Positions 54,488 to 64,000 of a stretch of DNA of 64,000 nt are shown in pieces. The position numbers and the translations under genes are program-made. The stretch comes from Rhodocollybia butyracea (Eukaryota > Basidiomycota > Agaricomycetes > Agaricales > Omphalotaceae), in NCBI GenBank assembly GCA_015501585.1, contig JADNRY010000277.1:16113-80112 (forward strand). Direction: 5' to 3'. The notes under the pieces were generated by a model. It made no database searches. It saw nothing but the letters and a program-made list of their open reading frames with translations, and was not told the DNA's origin. Position 1 is the stretch's first letter. Each line of letters begins with the position of its first letter.

Positions 54488-56670
54488 AAAGTTTGAGAGG
54501 AAATTTGTCAGTCGGTCAGCTATCTCAGTGTCAAGTGGGGGCTTCCGTGAGTCACTTCTTCGCTATCGGTTTGATGAATTCACTTTAGTATAATATGATT
54601 CCTCTTGATTAACCCACTCTCCTTCTGGTCCCACCTTTATCCTCCCAAATACTCTCCCTAAACCTTCGCAGAAAGAAAGAGGAAAGCATATACATACACG
54701 ATGGCTCTGAAACCCATTGTCATTATCATATTGCATGATCCTTCTCAAGCCGGTTAATCTTTTTACTACAATCGTTTTCACTTTGGTATAATGAATTTTG
54801 AACTCAGTGTCTGCTCGGCCTTCCCCCTCCTCGATAGTCTCGTTCAAGAATTCCCTTGAGATGATCGATAAAATTATCTGGCACCTCCCAGTCGTTACCT
54901 CGTATCGAGGTGTTGATTGAAGACACCTATGCTTCCGCTGATTCACCTCCGATAAAGACAACCAGTATGGACCAGTATACCTCTAGTTTTTTCTTTCTCA
55001 ACCGATACTCACGTCCCACTTAGCATCCGACCCTCCCGATGTCTCACCCCAGCTTTTATCACGTGCAAGTCAAGGCGAATTACCAGAACGATGCGTAAAT
55101 CAATACGGGTTGCGCCCTTGCTCGTGATACAGACACCGTAATCATGATCTAGGATACAAAAGTAGTTCAGCCTTATCCAGAAAGTAACTCGTTCTTCTCA
55201 ATAATGTTAATTGCCTTGACAATATCTGGCCTTAGCAAGGATGGAGATGCTGCTGACCCACCTAGTGAAGAATGGAAAATGGAGACTCTTATTCCCGCTC
55301 TCCCCTCACGCCTCAATATATGTCAGCTGGGATCGGATGCGTGTCAAGGAGATCTAGTCATGCGGAGGGGTGAAAGGATCAGCAGCAGTGGAGGAGAAGT
55401 GGGTTAGCCCAATCTTCTTATATACAAAGAATCTCAGTGTATTCATGAAGCCTGTAGTTGCTCTGTTGAGCACAGGGAGTAAAATACGGGATCTTACGGG
55501 TCAGGTATCGACAACAGCTGGAGAAGGAGACTAACTATTTTTCACTCGCTGCATCGCTGCAAGAAATGAATACGAGGTTGTAGACCTTGGGATCGTTCCA
55601 GTAGCTACTTCAAATACTTTTTCTCTAACAATTTCCATTATTTGAAGAATCGGCATGCATGTGAACGTACGGTCTTATTCTGGTGAAGTATGTGTATGTA
55701 CTCAGTGGAGTGGATGGTTACAGAAGGACAATTCCTCATGAAATGTTAGACCCATCTCACCCAGTTATCCAATGCTATATCTCCGATAGCCCATCTTATC
55801 TACCCCTACTACTGTGGCTCTAGCACTTGTTCCCTTCGCTTCAGCCCCTACCGCCATGTCAGTTGCACCTCAACCATCATCTGGCTTCAACAAGCCCAAC
55901 CTCAATCCCGCACCCACACCTGCAACCGATCCCGATCCAGAACCAGAACCAGACATTGGTTGTCGCGACTGCACATTGCGGAATCGGGGGCAGCACACTT
56001 CCTACACCATGAGATGACAAAGCAGGCAGGCCTAGAATCCGATAATGAGATTTCCATCAGATCTATAGGTGCCGTAGGCTGGACAAGAGTGGACTGGGAA
56101 TTGGTGAATGGAGAATGGGGAATGGACAGTCGGGGAGTAGGATGACACGGGTTGGATCCAGTAGTGGCGGAGTTGGAATTAGAAAAGGCATTGGGATTGG
56201 GATTGAAAAGAATAGATAAAGTAAAGTTACCAGAGGACAGATTTTACATATCCTCGGTCGCTAAAGACAGTAACCCAAGCTTGAGCGTTGTCATCGCCGG
56301 CAACGAGAACGACAGACTAGTGCACGACAAATGCCAAAAAACCTGTGTTCCCAAACCAATGTTTCTTCTACAAACTTTCCAGTCCTATCCAATTCCTCCC
56401 TGTCTCTCTCACTTTCTCCTGATTCCTGCATTGCTACCAACGCCTCCACTGTACCTCTTCAGTTCTGCCCACTTTTTTGTTCACAGCCATCCCATTCACT
56501 TGTGCATGTGAACATGCATCATGCCTAGCAAGTTCCCAATATATTTGAGGAAAGTGTAGCTTTTCAGTAAGGAAGGATGGGAATTGAACGGTTGGCAAAG
56601 AAGGAGCTTGTTATATAAGCGCCATCATGATAAGTGTCTATGGAACGACTTTATTTGATTTCCGAAGGAC
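54488..56670. other. 2.2-kb region without a secure gene
   Basis: Several 60-130 codon frames occur (54563-54961 minus; 55204-55407, 55814-56017 and 56152-56511 plus). One (56152) begins with an acidic segment VVAELELEKALGLGLKRIDK. None has recognisable motifs or confirmed splice borders. The area may hold a decayed gene. Confidence 0.3.
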
Positions 56671-56675
56671 GAAAG

Positions 56676-56889
56676 TGTTGTGGATTAAGTGATCTGGTTA
56701 CACTTGTGCACTCGGTTGTTAGACCTTTAGTACAATTGTCTGGGTCTCCCCCAGGACTTCTACAGTATTTATACTACTTACAATACCTTCTAGAATATTC
56801 TACATAGTACTGGTAAGTAGGCTGAGTAAGTAATGAGTAATACTAACAAAAGTACTAGAACATTCCAGTACAGACTCAAATCTACAACA
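56676..56889 (-). repeat. copia-2 3' LTR
   Basis: A 214-bp direct repeat with 57923-58137; target copy gaaag lies immediately left. Confidence 0.93.
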
Positions 56890-57042
56890 CTCCCCCATGA
56901 GTCTGTACCTATCCAAGTATAGGATAATAAGATTTACAAGCTCCCTAGAATTAATTGCTGGAGATGGGGCCAATTGCCCTCACAGACCATGCACATTTCC
57001 ATCTGTATCTCCCTGAGATTTTCATTCCAGCTCGGTGCAATT

Positions 57043-57858
57043 CTAGAATGCATAGCCACTATCAATGGCAACATGTGCTGTGTCGCCCTTCCGACCCTCG
57101 GGACAATCTCTAACAATGTGTCCCCGCCTGTGGCATTTATAGCATGTGACCTTTGGAGATTTCCAAACTTTCGGAGCTTTTGCCACTAAGGCAGTTTCAT
57201 CCGGCGGAGCACCACCGCGCCGCCCCTCTTCATCCAGCAAGGCACCGGTAACATCTGCGACTGTTAGTTCAGCAGACGATGCTGAGAGTGTGGCTGCAAC
57301 ATTGCCCCACTCCGATGAGAGGTTGAATATCAAAACATCGACCTCATCTTGTTGAGTTACCTTGACCCCAATAGCACGGAGTGCCGTTGCCAATCGACTG
57401 ATGCCCGAAATATAATTCTGAATTGGTTTGACTGTATCATGGTCAAAGCCATAGAATTCCCGTTTCAATGAGATCCGGTTGGCGCGAGAATTCTTTTCAT
57501 ATAATTCGGCAAGTGCAGACCATGCGGCAATGCCATCGGCACAGTCCTGAATGTGTTGGTATTGGCTGGGATCAATAGTGAGACCAATAACGGTCAGAAT
57601 TTCTTCTGACTCCTTGGCCTTGGATTCATCTGCTTTGGCCTGGGCCCGGGTCGTTCGTGTAGCGGCCTGGCTCTCTGTCTCCATCAATTCCTTTTTCTGA
57701 TCAATCCATGCCGCGATTGGGGCCCACAGCCCGGCTCGGCGCAGAACCATAGTGATGGCAAACTTCCAATCACGGTAGTTCTTGCCATTCAGTTTCGGCA
57801 CAGATAAGAGAAGTGAGTTGATGTTGGTAGAATGGGATGGTGATGTAATTTCGGACAT
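57043..57858 (-). CDS. copia-2 Gag with CCHC zinc knuckle
   Basis: ATG at 57858 (MSEITSPSHSTNINSLLLSV; an earlier in-frame ATG is not needed) starts an intact 271-codon gag. It has the copia gag block LNGKNYRDWKFAI, a helical capsid-like domain with NRISLKREFYGF, and the zinc knuckle CYKCHRRGHIVRDC near the C-terminus, ending at 57043 shortly after AIDSGYAF. The DSG just before the stop resembles the start of a copia protease, implying truncation there. Gag packages RNA. No frameshift or stop is seen, and the intact frame in a young insertion suggests gag is still useful to the element. Confidence 0.9.
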   Translation of the reverse strand: MSEITSPSHSTNINSLLLSVPKLNGKNYRDWKFAITMVLRRAGLWAPIAAWIDQKKELMETESQAATRTTRAQAKADESKAKESEEILTVIGLTIDPSQYQHIQDCADGIAAWSALAELYEKNSRANRISLKREFYGFDHDTVKPIQNYISGISRLATALRAIGVKVTQQDEVDVLIFNLSSEWGNVAATLSASSAELTVADVTGALLDEEGRRGGAPPDETALVAKAPKVWKSPKVTCYKCHRRGHIVRDCPEGRKGDTAHVAIDSGYAF

Positions 57859-57922
57859 GATGATAGGGTAAGCGAGTAAGCGAGACAAGCAGATCCAAGT
57901 TAGTGCACCAAGTAGACAATTG

Positions 57923-58137
57923 TGTTGTGGATTAAGTGATCTGGTTACACTTGTGCACTCGGTTGTTAGACCTTTAGTACAATTGTCTGGGTCTCCCCCC
58001 AGGACTTCTACAGTATTTATACTACTTACAATACCTTCTAGAATATTCTACATAGTACTGGTAAGTAGGCTGAGTAAGTAATGAGTAATACTAACAAAAG
58101 TACTAGAACATTCCAGTACAGACTCAAATCTACAACA
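57923..58137 (-). repeat. copia-2 5' LTR
   Basis: A 215-bp repeat of 56676-56889 with one extra C in a C-run; target copy gaaag lies immediately right. Confidence 0.93.
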
Positions 58138-58142
58138 GAAAG

Positions 58143-58559
58143 TATTACTCAACTTTTCTTACAATTACAATTATATTCCTCCATCTCTCTGTACAGTTCC
58201 AATAGTACAAAGGTCATGATACTCTGAGCCAATTCCACAACAACAACATACTACTACTACCGCTACAGCTGGGATTCCAGTAATTGCTAATTCAGATAAG
58301 GATGACAGAGACATTGGAGGAGGACATTTGGAGGTAGATACAGTGACTAGAATAGAGCTGCTACAAAGTTTCAGTGCTTCAGCAGTAAACTCATCCATTT
58401 CCTTCTGGACAACCCAGCTGCAAAAGGATGATGAAAGCGGACCGATCGGAGGAAGTAAGTAGCTACTAAATGCTGATATAAAAAATTCATTGGACACAAG
58501 CATTGGTTGGGGAAGACAGTGGATCACGTAGTTTAGTACTTTACAAAGTATACATAACC
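58143..58559. other. 3' flank of NLR-2
   Basis: No separate gene. A 142-codon minus frame continuing here contains hydrophobic runs (AVAVVVVCCCCGIG), but it starts inside the NLR-2 last exon in another frame and is probably 3' UTR. Confidence 0.4.
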
Positions 58560-61500
58560 CTAATTCGAGCGTACTGGGAGATCCACGCACTCCTGCCAAG
58601 CTGTTCCTTCAACGAAGTGCGTGAAATCTAGCTTCGTTGTGCCATCTTTATAAATTACAAGTGAGTTCTGTGGAAAATACAGGCCGCGGTGCAGCCAAGG
58701 TGGGACCCAGAGTATTGGTTGAGCCATAGAGTTCAATAGCCACCCGTCTTGACCAAGTGAGCCTTCTCCAAGCGCATTCTTCAAAGTATCATCCGGAGTG
58801 GTCTGTTTAACGACTGTATTTAGATTCTGTAATCAATGAATAGAGGCAAGCACATACCTTGAAGACACGGATTGATGAATCATAGGAACCTGAGACAACT
58901 CGCTTATGGTCAGGTGAGAAGTCAACAGAGTATACTACATGTTGGTGCCTTCAAATGGGCCAGCTGCAAGACTCCTGGTCTCCAGATCCCACACGCGCAC
59001 AGTTGTGTCATCAGATCCAGACACAATCCACTTTCCATCCTGAGAGAAACCCAGGGCCCGGACTGCCTCAGTAGGCCATTCTAACTGCCTAAGATCCGAT
59101 GACCTTAAATTGAAGACCCACACCGAACCGTCCTTCCCAGAGGCCCCGATTAGTTGACCATCAGGTGAGAATCTAATGCGGTAGTCTGGTCGGGCACTTG
59201 AAATTTGAAACGGGCCTTCCACCAATGCTCCTGTTTGTGCATCTGATACCCTAGCAATGCCTGATATTGATGCAGACCTGATTTGCCCACCATCTGATGA
59301 GAAGGCAGCAGAGAGTACAGTGCTAGTATGCACATTGGCCTGTCTAAAGACTAATGAACTTGTTTCCACATCCCACATACAGACCGTTTTGTCATCAGAC
59401 CCAGATACAATCCTGTCACCTTGTGGTGAGAACGCAACACACCATATCGGCTTACTGTGTCCCTCAAATGGGCCAGCAACCATAGTGCCGTTTTGCACAT
59501 TCCATACCCGAATAGTTGTGTCCTTGGACCCTGAGACAATCTGTTCTCCATTGGGGGAGAAAGCAATGCAAAGGACCGCATCTGTGTGTCCCCGAAGCGG
59601 CCCAGTGACAATGGTCCCTGTGCATGCATCCCACACACAGACTGTATTATCCCAAGATCCTGAAGCAATATGGTCCCCCTTGGGTGAGAAAGCAACACAA
59701 TGGACAGTATTTGTATGTCCTGTGTATCTTGGATGATGCATTTGCGCAATCTCTTGGTCATTAGTCCCTTTGTATTGAGTGTCCACTTTGAGTGCTGCTG
59801 AGAGCTCTTGATATGCATCCCAGACACAAATAGTCTTGTCCCCTGAACCTGATGCAATTCTCATTCCATCAGGGGACACAGAGACAGACAGGACAGCCCC
59901 ACTGTAGCCATCAATTGGGGCTGAGACAAGTGCACCTGTTTGCACATTCCAAATGCGCAGCAATGAATCATTATATCCCACTACTATCTGTTTCCCATTA
60001 GGAGTAAAGGCAGCAGAATAAGCATCTGTACCAATAGGGGTAGGAATAGTGATAATCTCAGTGCCTGTACATGCATCCCATATGCAAGCTGCTTCATGTG
60101 ACAGGGACAAAATGTGTTTCCCATCAGGCGAGAAAGCAACAGACCGGATGAATTGAGTATGTCCTTTCAGTGGTCCAGTGACAAGTTTTCCTGTTCTTGT
60201 GTCCCATACTTGCACCAAATTGCCATCTGAGCTAGGACTGACAATGCTACCTGAGCCAGAAACAACATGGCCTCTGTCAGGTGCAAAAGCAACAGCACGC
60301 ACTGGTGCTGCATGATTGATGACCAAAGGTGCTGTATTGCCCTCACTGTGTTCATCCCACTCCCAAATGTGAATGGTCTTGTCTATAGATGCAGACACAA
60401 TCTGCTTTCCATTGGGTGAGATGCAGACAGACTGCACACTGCCTATATGTCCTGTCAGCGGAGCACCAATGGTTTTACCTGTTCGTGCATCCCACACACG
60501 CACAGTTTTATCATCAGAACCAGACACAATGTTTTTGCCATCACATGAGAAGGCAACATGCCTGACTATGTCATTGTGTCCATTGAATGGGCCTACAAGT
60601 AGATCACCTGTGCGTGCATCCCAGACCCGCAGTGTTCTGTCAGCAGACCCTGAAGCAATATGATTCCCATCAGGTGAGAAAGCAACAGACCAAACCCAGT
60701 CGCTGTGACCCTCAATTTTTGCTTGGAGTCTTGGCCACTGACCACTGACAGAGCTTTGAATGCCCACTGTTTTACTTGGAACAAGCAAGGAAGAATACTG
60801 CTTCTTGACTTTTGACTCACTTGGTGCAAAGGGAAGTGCTGAAAGATAGATGTGGGGCACACTATGTGAGATGACAGGGGCAAATCTGAGCACAAACTTG
60901 ACTGCATCAGTTGCAAAATCTGCAAGTTCCTCCTCATTGTAATTCTAAATAAATAGTAATTAGCCCAGCAATATCAGTAACTGTGCAGAACCCACCCTGG
61001 CAAGCTTGGCCACAGCTTCAAGTGCATCTATTGCAACTCCAACTTTTTGTTGTATGCAGAGAACCTCGAGCCAATACAGAAATTTAGTATCCATCAAGGC
61101 CTTCAGAGCTGTGAGAATGCCTTGGAGAAGGCCATCAGGCATGGTATCAGAACCAATTCCTGGAAGGTGACTACCCCAGTACAAGCTTGAATACAATAAA
61201 TGAGAAGAAATGCTAGTTGTACTGCGCTCGGATAGGTCTGGGACTTTGGTGGTGTAAATATGCGAGTCTTCAAAGCCACAGATATTGAACCGAAGTTCTT
61301 TCTTCAGGATATGCAAGCACCCTCGTGCAATCTGGGGCTCCAAGATAGACGGGTCAATAAACCATGGTTTGTCACCAGAACGAGCACAGTCGGTGAGATA
61401 ATCAGAGAAGGATGCATGGAGTATCTTCACGTGTTGGCCAGGAGCCCATTGCAAGACACACCCAAGCCTGCCAAAAATGCGGTTAGATGAGTGTTTTGGC

Positions 61501-64000
61501 ACTAACAATGCATCAATCATTGCAACAGACACTGGAGTCTTCCCAAGGATCACTACAGATAGTGCTGCTTGAGCTTCCCTGACAAACATTGGGTCATTCC
61601 ATGGTCCTACAACTTCTAGTGCTCCAGCATAAAGATCATCAAGGGTGGTCAGACCCTTGTCTAGAAGGCTCTCAAGGGCATGATCAAGGTCATATGACTG
61701 GAGAAGATATTTTGTGGCTGTAGAAGCCCAAATGAAGAGACCTGAGGAGTGCTTAGTGAGAGCTTCCATTTTTGACTCCCCAGGCCAGGTAGAACCCAAC
61801 TCCTGCTGCTCCCGTATCTCTCTCATCTCAATGTCAAGGTAGATGCGGATGTCTACGAGGCTGGACGGCAGTGTAATATCAAGCAAGTGCTTGGCAATCT
61901 TGGGTTGATTCTCAAATTTTGATGCAATATCAGAATCGGGGCGACTGGTTATGAAGAAGCGAACTGCAGGGGGGAGTTTGGGGAACTCATTTGAGATCAA
62001 AGAGACAAGAGTCCGCCGGGAGTCTGCATTGCCGCATTCATCCAGGGCATCTAGAACAATAACGATTGGGCCATGGATGTGGTTCTGCGCAGAAGTGAGA
62101 GGTTCGAGAAGGAGTTTTTGGAATTGTGTATGGATGGGGGAATCAATCAAGGCATGATCGTTATCAATGGCAGTACAGATAGCAGATGCGACATGAGTAT
62201 TTGAGCATGCCAGGTGGAATGCAATGGTGCGAATGACATCGGCAGGGTCACTCTTATTTCTGGTGAAGAACAAAAATGCACCAAGTCGTCCCAGCTCTCG
62301 GAAGTATTGAGAGATAGATGTAGCTATTGTACTTTTTCCTGCCCCCGCAACGGCCGACAACCAAAGTATATTGCCAGGACTGTTGTCATCCGGTGGACTA
62401 GTGAGCCAATTGGTGATTAAGTCTCGTATTTCCTGACGAGTATAGCACTCAGGCGCAAACTTGCATTCATGTCCACTGGCTTGAGGCCATTAAGCTTCTG
62501 GGTTTGAGCTGAAGTCGGACACAAAGATTCAGCAAGCGTAGCTCAAATGACATGTTCTCACCAGTCTCTCCACCATTGTCAAGGCTTTGGCTGACACACA
62601 CAAAATTTGCACAGCAGTTCCCCTGCTGAGGGATTTCCTAATCTTCTTAAATGCAGTGAATAAATTCTTTGACCTTGTCGCTGTCTTTAGAGCGAACATG
62701 TTGAGGAGTCTGCCTGTAAGTTTGATCAGCGCGAGGAAAGAACATTTACAAGATATGTACCACCAAATCCATGACCAGTATATTCCCGAATGAACAAGGC
62801 ACATTCTTCTGTCTGTTTGACTAATGCATAGATTGTTTTTTCAAACGCATGATTTTTGCAGAGACTGAGTCAATATCTTCTGCGAAAGCGTAGACATCAG
62901 CCATAGTCTGGACCAGTTTTCCAATGTTCTTGTCTGTCTCCTTCTGTTTCTTTATGGCCTAATTATGCCATTAGTGTGTATGTATATGAGGACTATTCAA
63001 CGTTAGGCTACCTCGTACACCGAAAACAGAACCTTCCATGCCACATTGGAATAAGGATGAATCTATATCGCACGTATTAGTGAATATGAATAAGCAAACA
63101 GTATCAATTCCTGCCTTGCAAGCTCAGCCCCAACGTCAAGGACAATCTGGAGTCTGGAGAGTACGGTTCCCAGAGTAGACAACAGAGCACTGTTGTCCAC
63201 TCCAATACCCATAATTTTTACTATTGTGTAACTTGCATTGCGTTTTTGAGAGTCCCAATATCTGTGTCGCGTTGGCGAAGGCGACTGCTCCAGCTTGAAC
63301 ATGGCCAATGGAAGTCATACGCACTACCAGTATGGGTCCGGCATGCCGCTGCGTTCTTCTTCCACAAGGTTGAGCACAATGGAGAAATCTGCAAGATTGA
63401 CCATCAGACGTGGTGGTGCAAATAAAACTAATGCTGGCTTGCCTTTCTGCCCTCATTCGTCTCAAGTAGCTGAGAAATCTCGATCTCCTTTTGGGCCAGA
63501 CATTTCGATTTATGGAGAATCTGTAATGCAACCAGCGAAGATGGACTATCCACCGATCTTACGCGACTTCAGTATCCTACGTTCACCGTCGATTGAGTGG
63601 ATGGACCTACAGACTGCAAATCTGGTTGCACAGGGCCACCTGCGTTCTGCTTGGGTTCGTCTGATAGACCCTCTTTCCATCAATGTCAATCGCGATGCAG
63701 AGTTTCGGGGTATCGTGACCCGGGATATGGCGTATGATAAAGTTCCGCTTCAAGTCGATCTCGCTGACGCTTATAACTGGATGATATTCAGTGAGTAGCG
63801 CTTTACAATGAGACTAGATTTCACTCACTCTTCAACTCGTAGCTTTGTCCCAGGTCGAGTGGTAGTTCAAGAGAGAGAATCCGATAACACGTCCACCACG
63901 TTGCACCAACGTGAACGGATAATTCTGGCCCATCAGATAACTTGACATCTGTTATTCTTGAGCGCTGCGTGACCTAGCTTGGATTGAAGAGCGTCAATCT
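58560..64000 (-). pseudogene. NLR-2: paralogue of NLR-1 with several frameshifts; 5' end at the window edge
   Basis: Same order as NLR-1 on the minus strand. C2-like exons (to about 64000; AIDIDGKRVYQTNPSRTQ), helical linker exons (63500-62550), NACHT (62360-60990; AVAGAGKST, VIVLDALDECG), 14 WD40 repeats (60945-58862), and a last exon with the complete tail PPWLHRGLYFPQNSL stopping at 58560. Damage seen: a net 7-bp deletion at about 62440-62452, just before Walker A, runs into a stop within 8 codons; one G is missing at 58947-58949, ending the WD40 frame at 58935; and a frame break near 63240 in the N-terminal region. It is therefore a pseudogene, unless these are assembly errors. Walker A has Ala-Val-Ala instead of Gly-Val-Ala. 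Confidence 0.85.
58862..60945 (-). other. NLR-2 WD40 region (14 repeats, last one out of frame)
   Basis: Fourteen repeats alignable one-to-one with NLR-1. Scaffold residues (SPDG, IVSGS, WD) are kept, while residues just after GH differ repeatedly. Repeat 14 is reached only after restoring one base at 58947-58949. Confidence 0.8.

Larger units (their letters stand above)
56676..58137 (-). mobile_element. copia-2: gag-only LTR element (TR-GAG type), 1.46 kb
   Basis: LTRs at 56676-56889 (214 bp) and 57923-58137 (215 bp) start TGTTGTGGATTAAG and end ATCTACAACA. They differ by a single C-run indel, and the 5-bp duplication gaaag is at 56671-56675 and 58138-58142. The interior carries only gag, with a purine tract (catgggggag on the complement) beside the left LTR. 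The near-identical LTRs mean a very recent insertion, which needs pol supplied by a full-length relative elsewhere. Confidence 0.93.

Overview
The window is intron-rich eukaryotic DNA, almost certainly from an Agaricomycete fungus. A Rhizoctonia/Cantharellales-type genome is my best guess, but this is not proven from the sequence. The reasons are spliceosomal introns of about 50-60 bp, two NACHT-WD40 (NLR/STAND) genes of the basidiomycete type, Ty3 and Ty1/copia retrotransposons with fungal-style sequences, and several hAT, MULE-like and CACTA-like DNA elements. Almost no ordinary housekeeping genes are visible.

Layout. (1) 1-8.9 kb: an unidentified ORF end, then a decayed Ty3 retrotransposon (Ty3-A, + strand) with an internal deletion joining reverse transcriptase to integrase. 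(2) 8.9-14.4 kb: two minus-strand, multi-exon, damaged genes of an unidentified Lys/Ser- and Cys-rich family. (3) 14.5-36.3 kb: one 21.8-kb nest of transposons. Most layers can be delimited by target-site duplications. A MULE-like palindromic element (14486-36252) sits inside a second Ty3 copy (Ty3-B). Its central loop is opened by an 18-kb CACTA-like element (16532-34596) full of inverted 36-bp minisatellite arrays. That array is cut by a hAT element (17749-26883), which holds a copia element (18025-25242) whose RT is cut by a nearly intact hAT transposase element (19611-23316). (4) 36.3-38.1 kb: the rest of Ty3-B, with a solo LTR and a 157-bp CACTA-type MITE. (5) 38.1-45 kb: a pseudogene, a second palindromic MULE-like element (39092-42573), a third related terminus with GGTTTAAACC arrays, and a hAT-like MITE carrying a tRNA-like sequence. 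(6) 45.2-64 kb: two paralogous minus-strand NLR genes (C2-like N-terminus, helical linker, NACHT, 14 WD40 repeats). Between them lie an inverted promoter-like duplication, several weak gene fragments and a very young gag-only copia derivative (56676-58137).

How it works together. NLR-1 (45.3-50.8 kb) looks close to functional. NLR-2 (58.6-64 kb) is a related copy with several frameshifts, and the two differ strongly at the presumed ligand-contact positions of the WD40 repeats, as expected for a diversifying immune or allorecognition repertoire. The rest is a transposon graveyard with a clear relative chronology: old CpG-decayed Ty3 copies, then palindromic DNA elements, then young copia and hAT insertions. 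Long alanine/proline/threonine-rich reading frames at 26.8-33.3 kb are minisatellite artefacts, not genes. All boundaries were read by eye; no alignment or database search was run.
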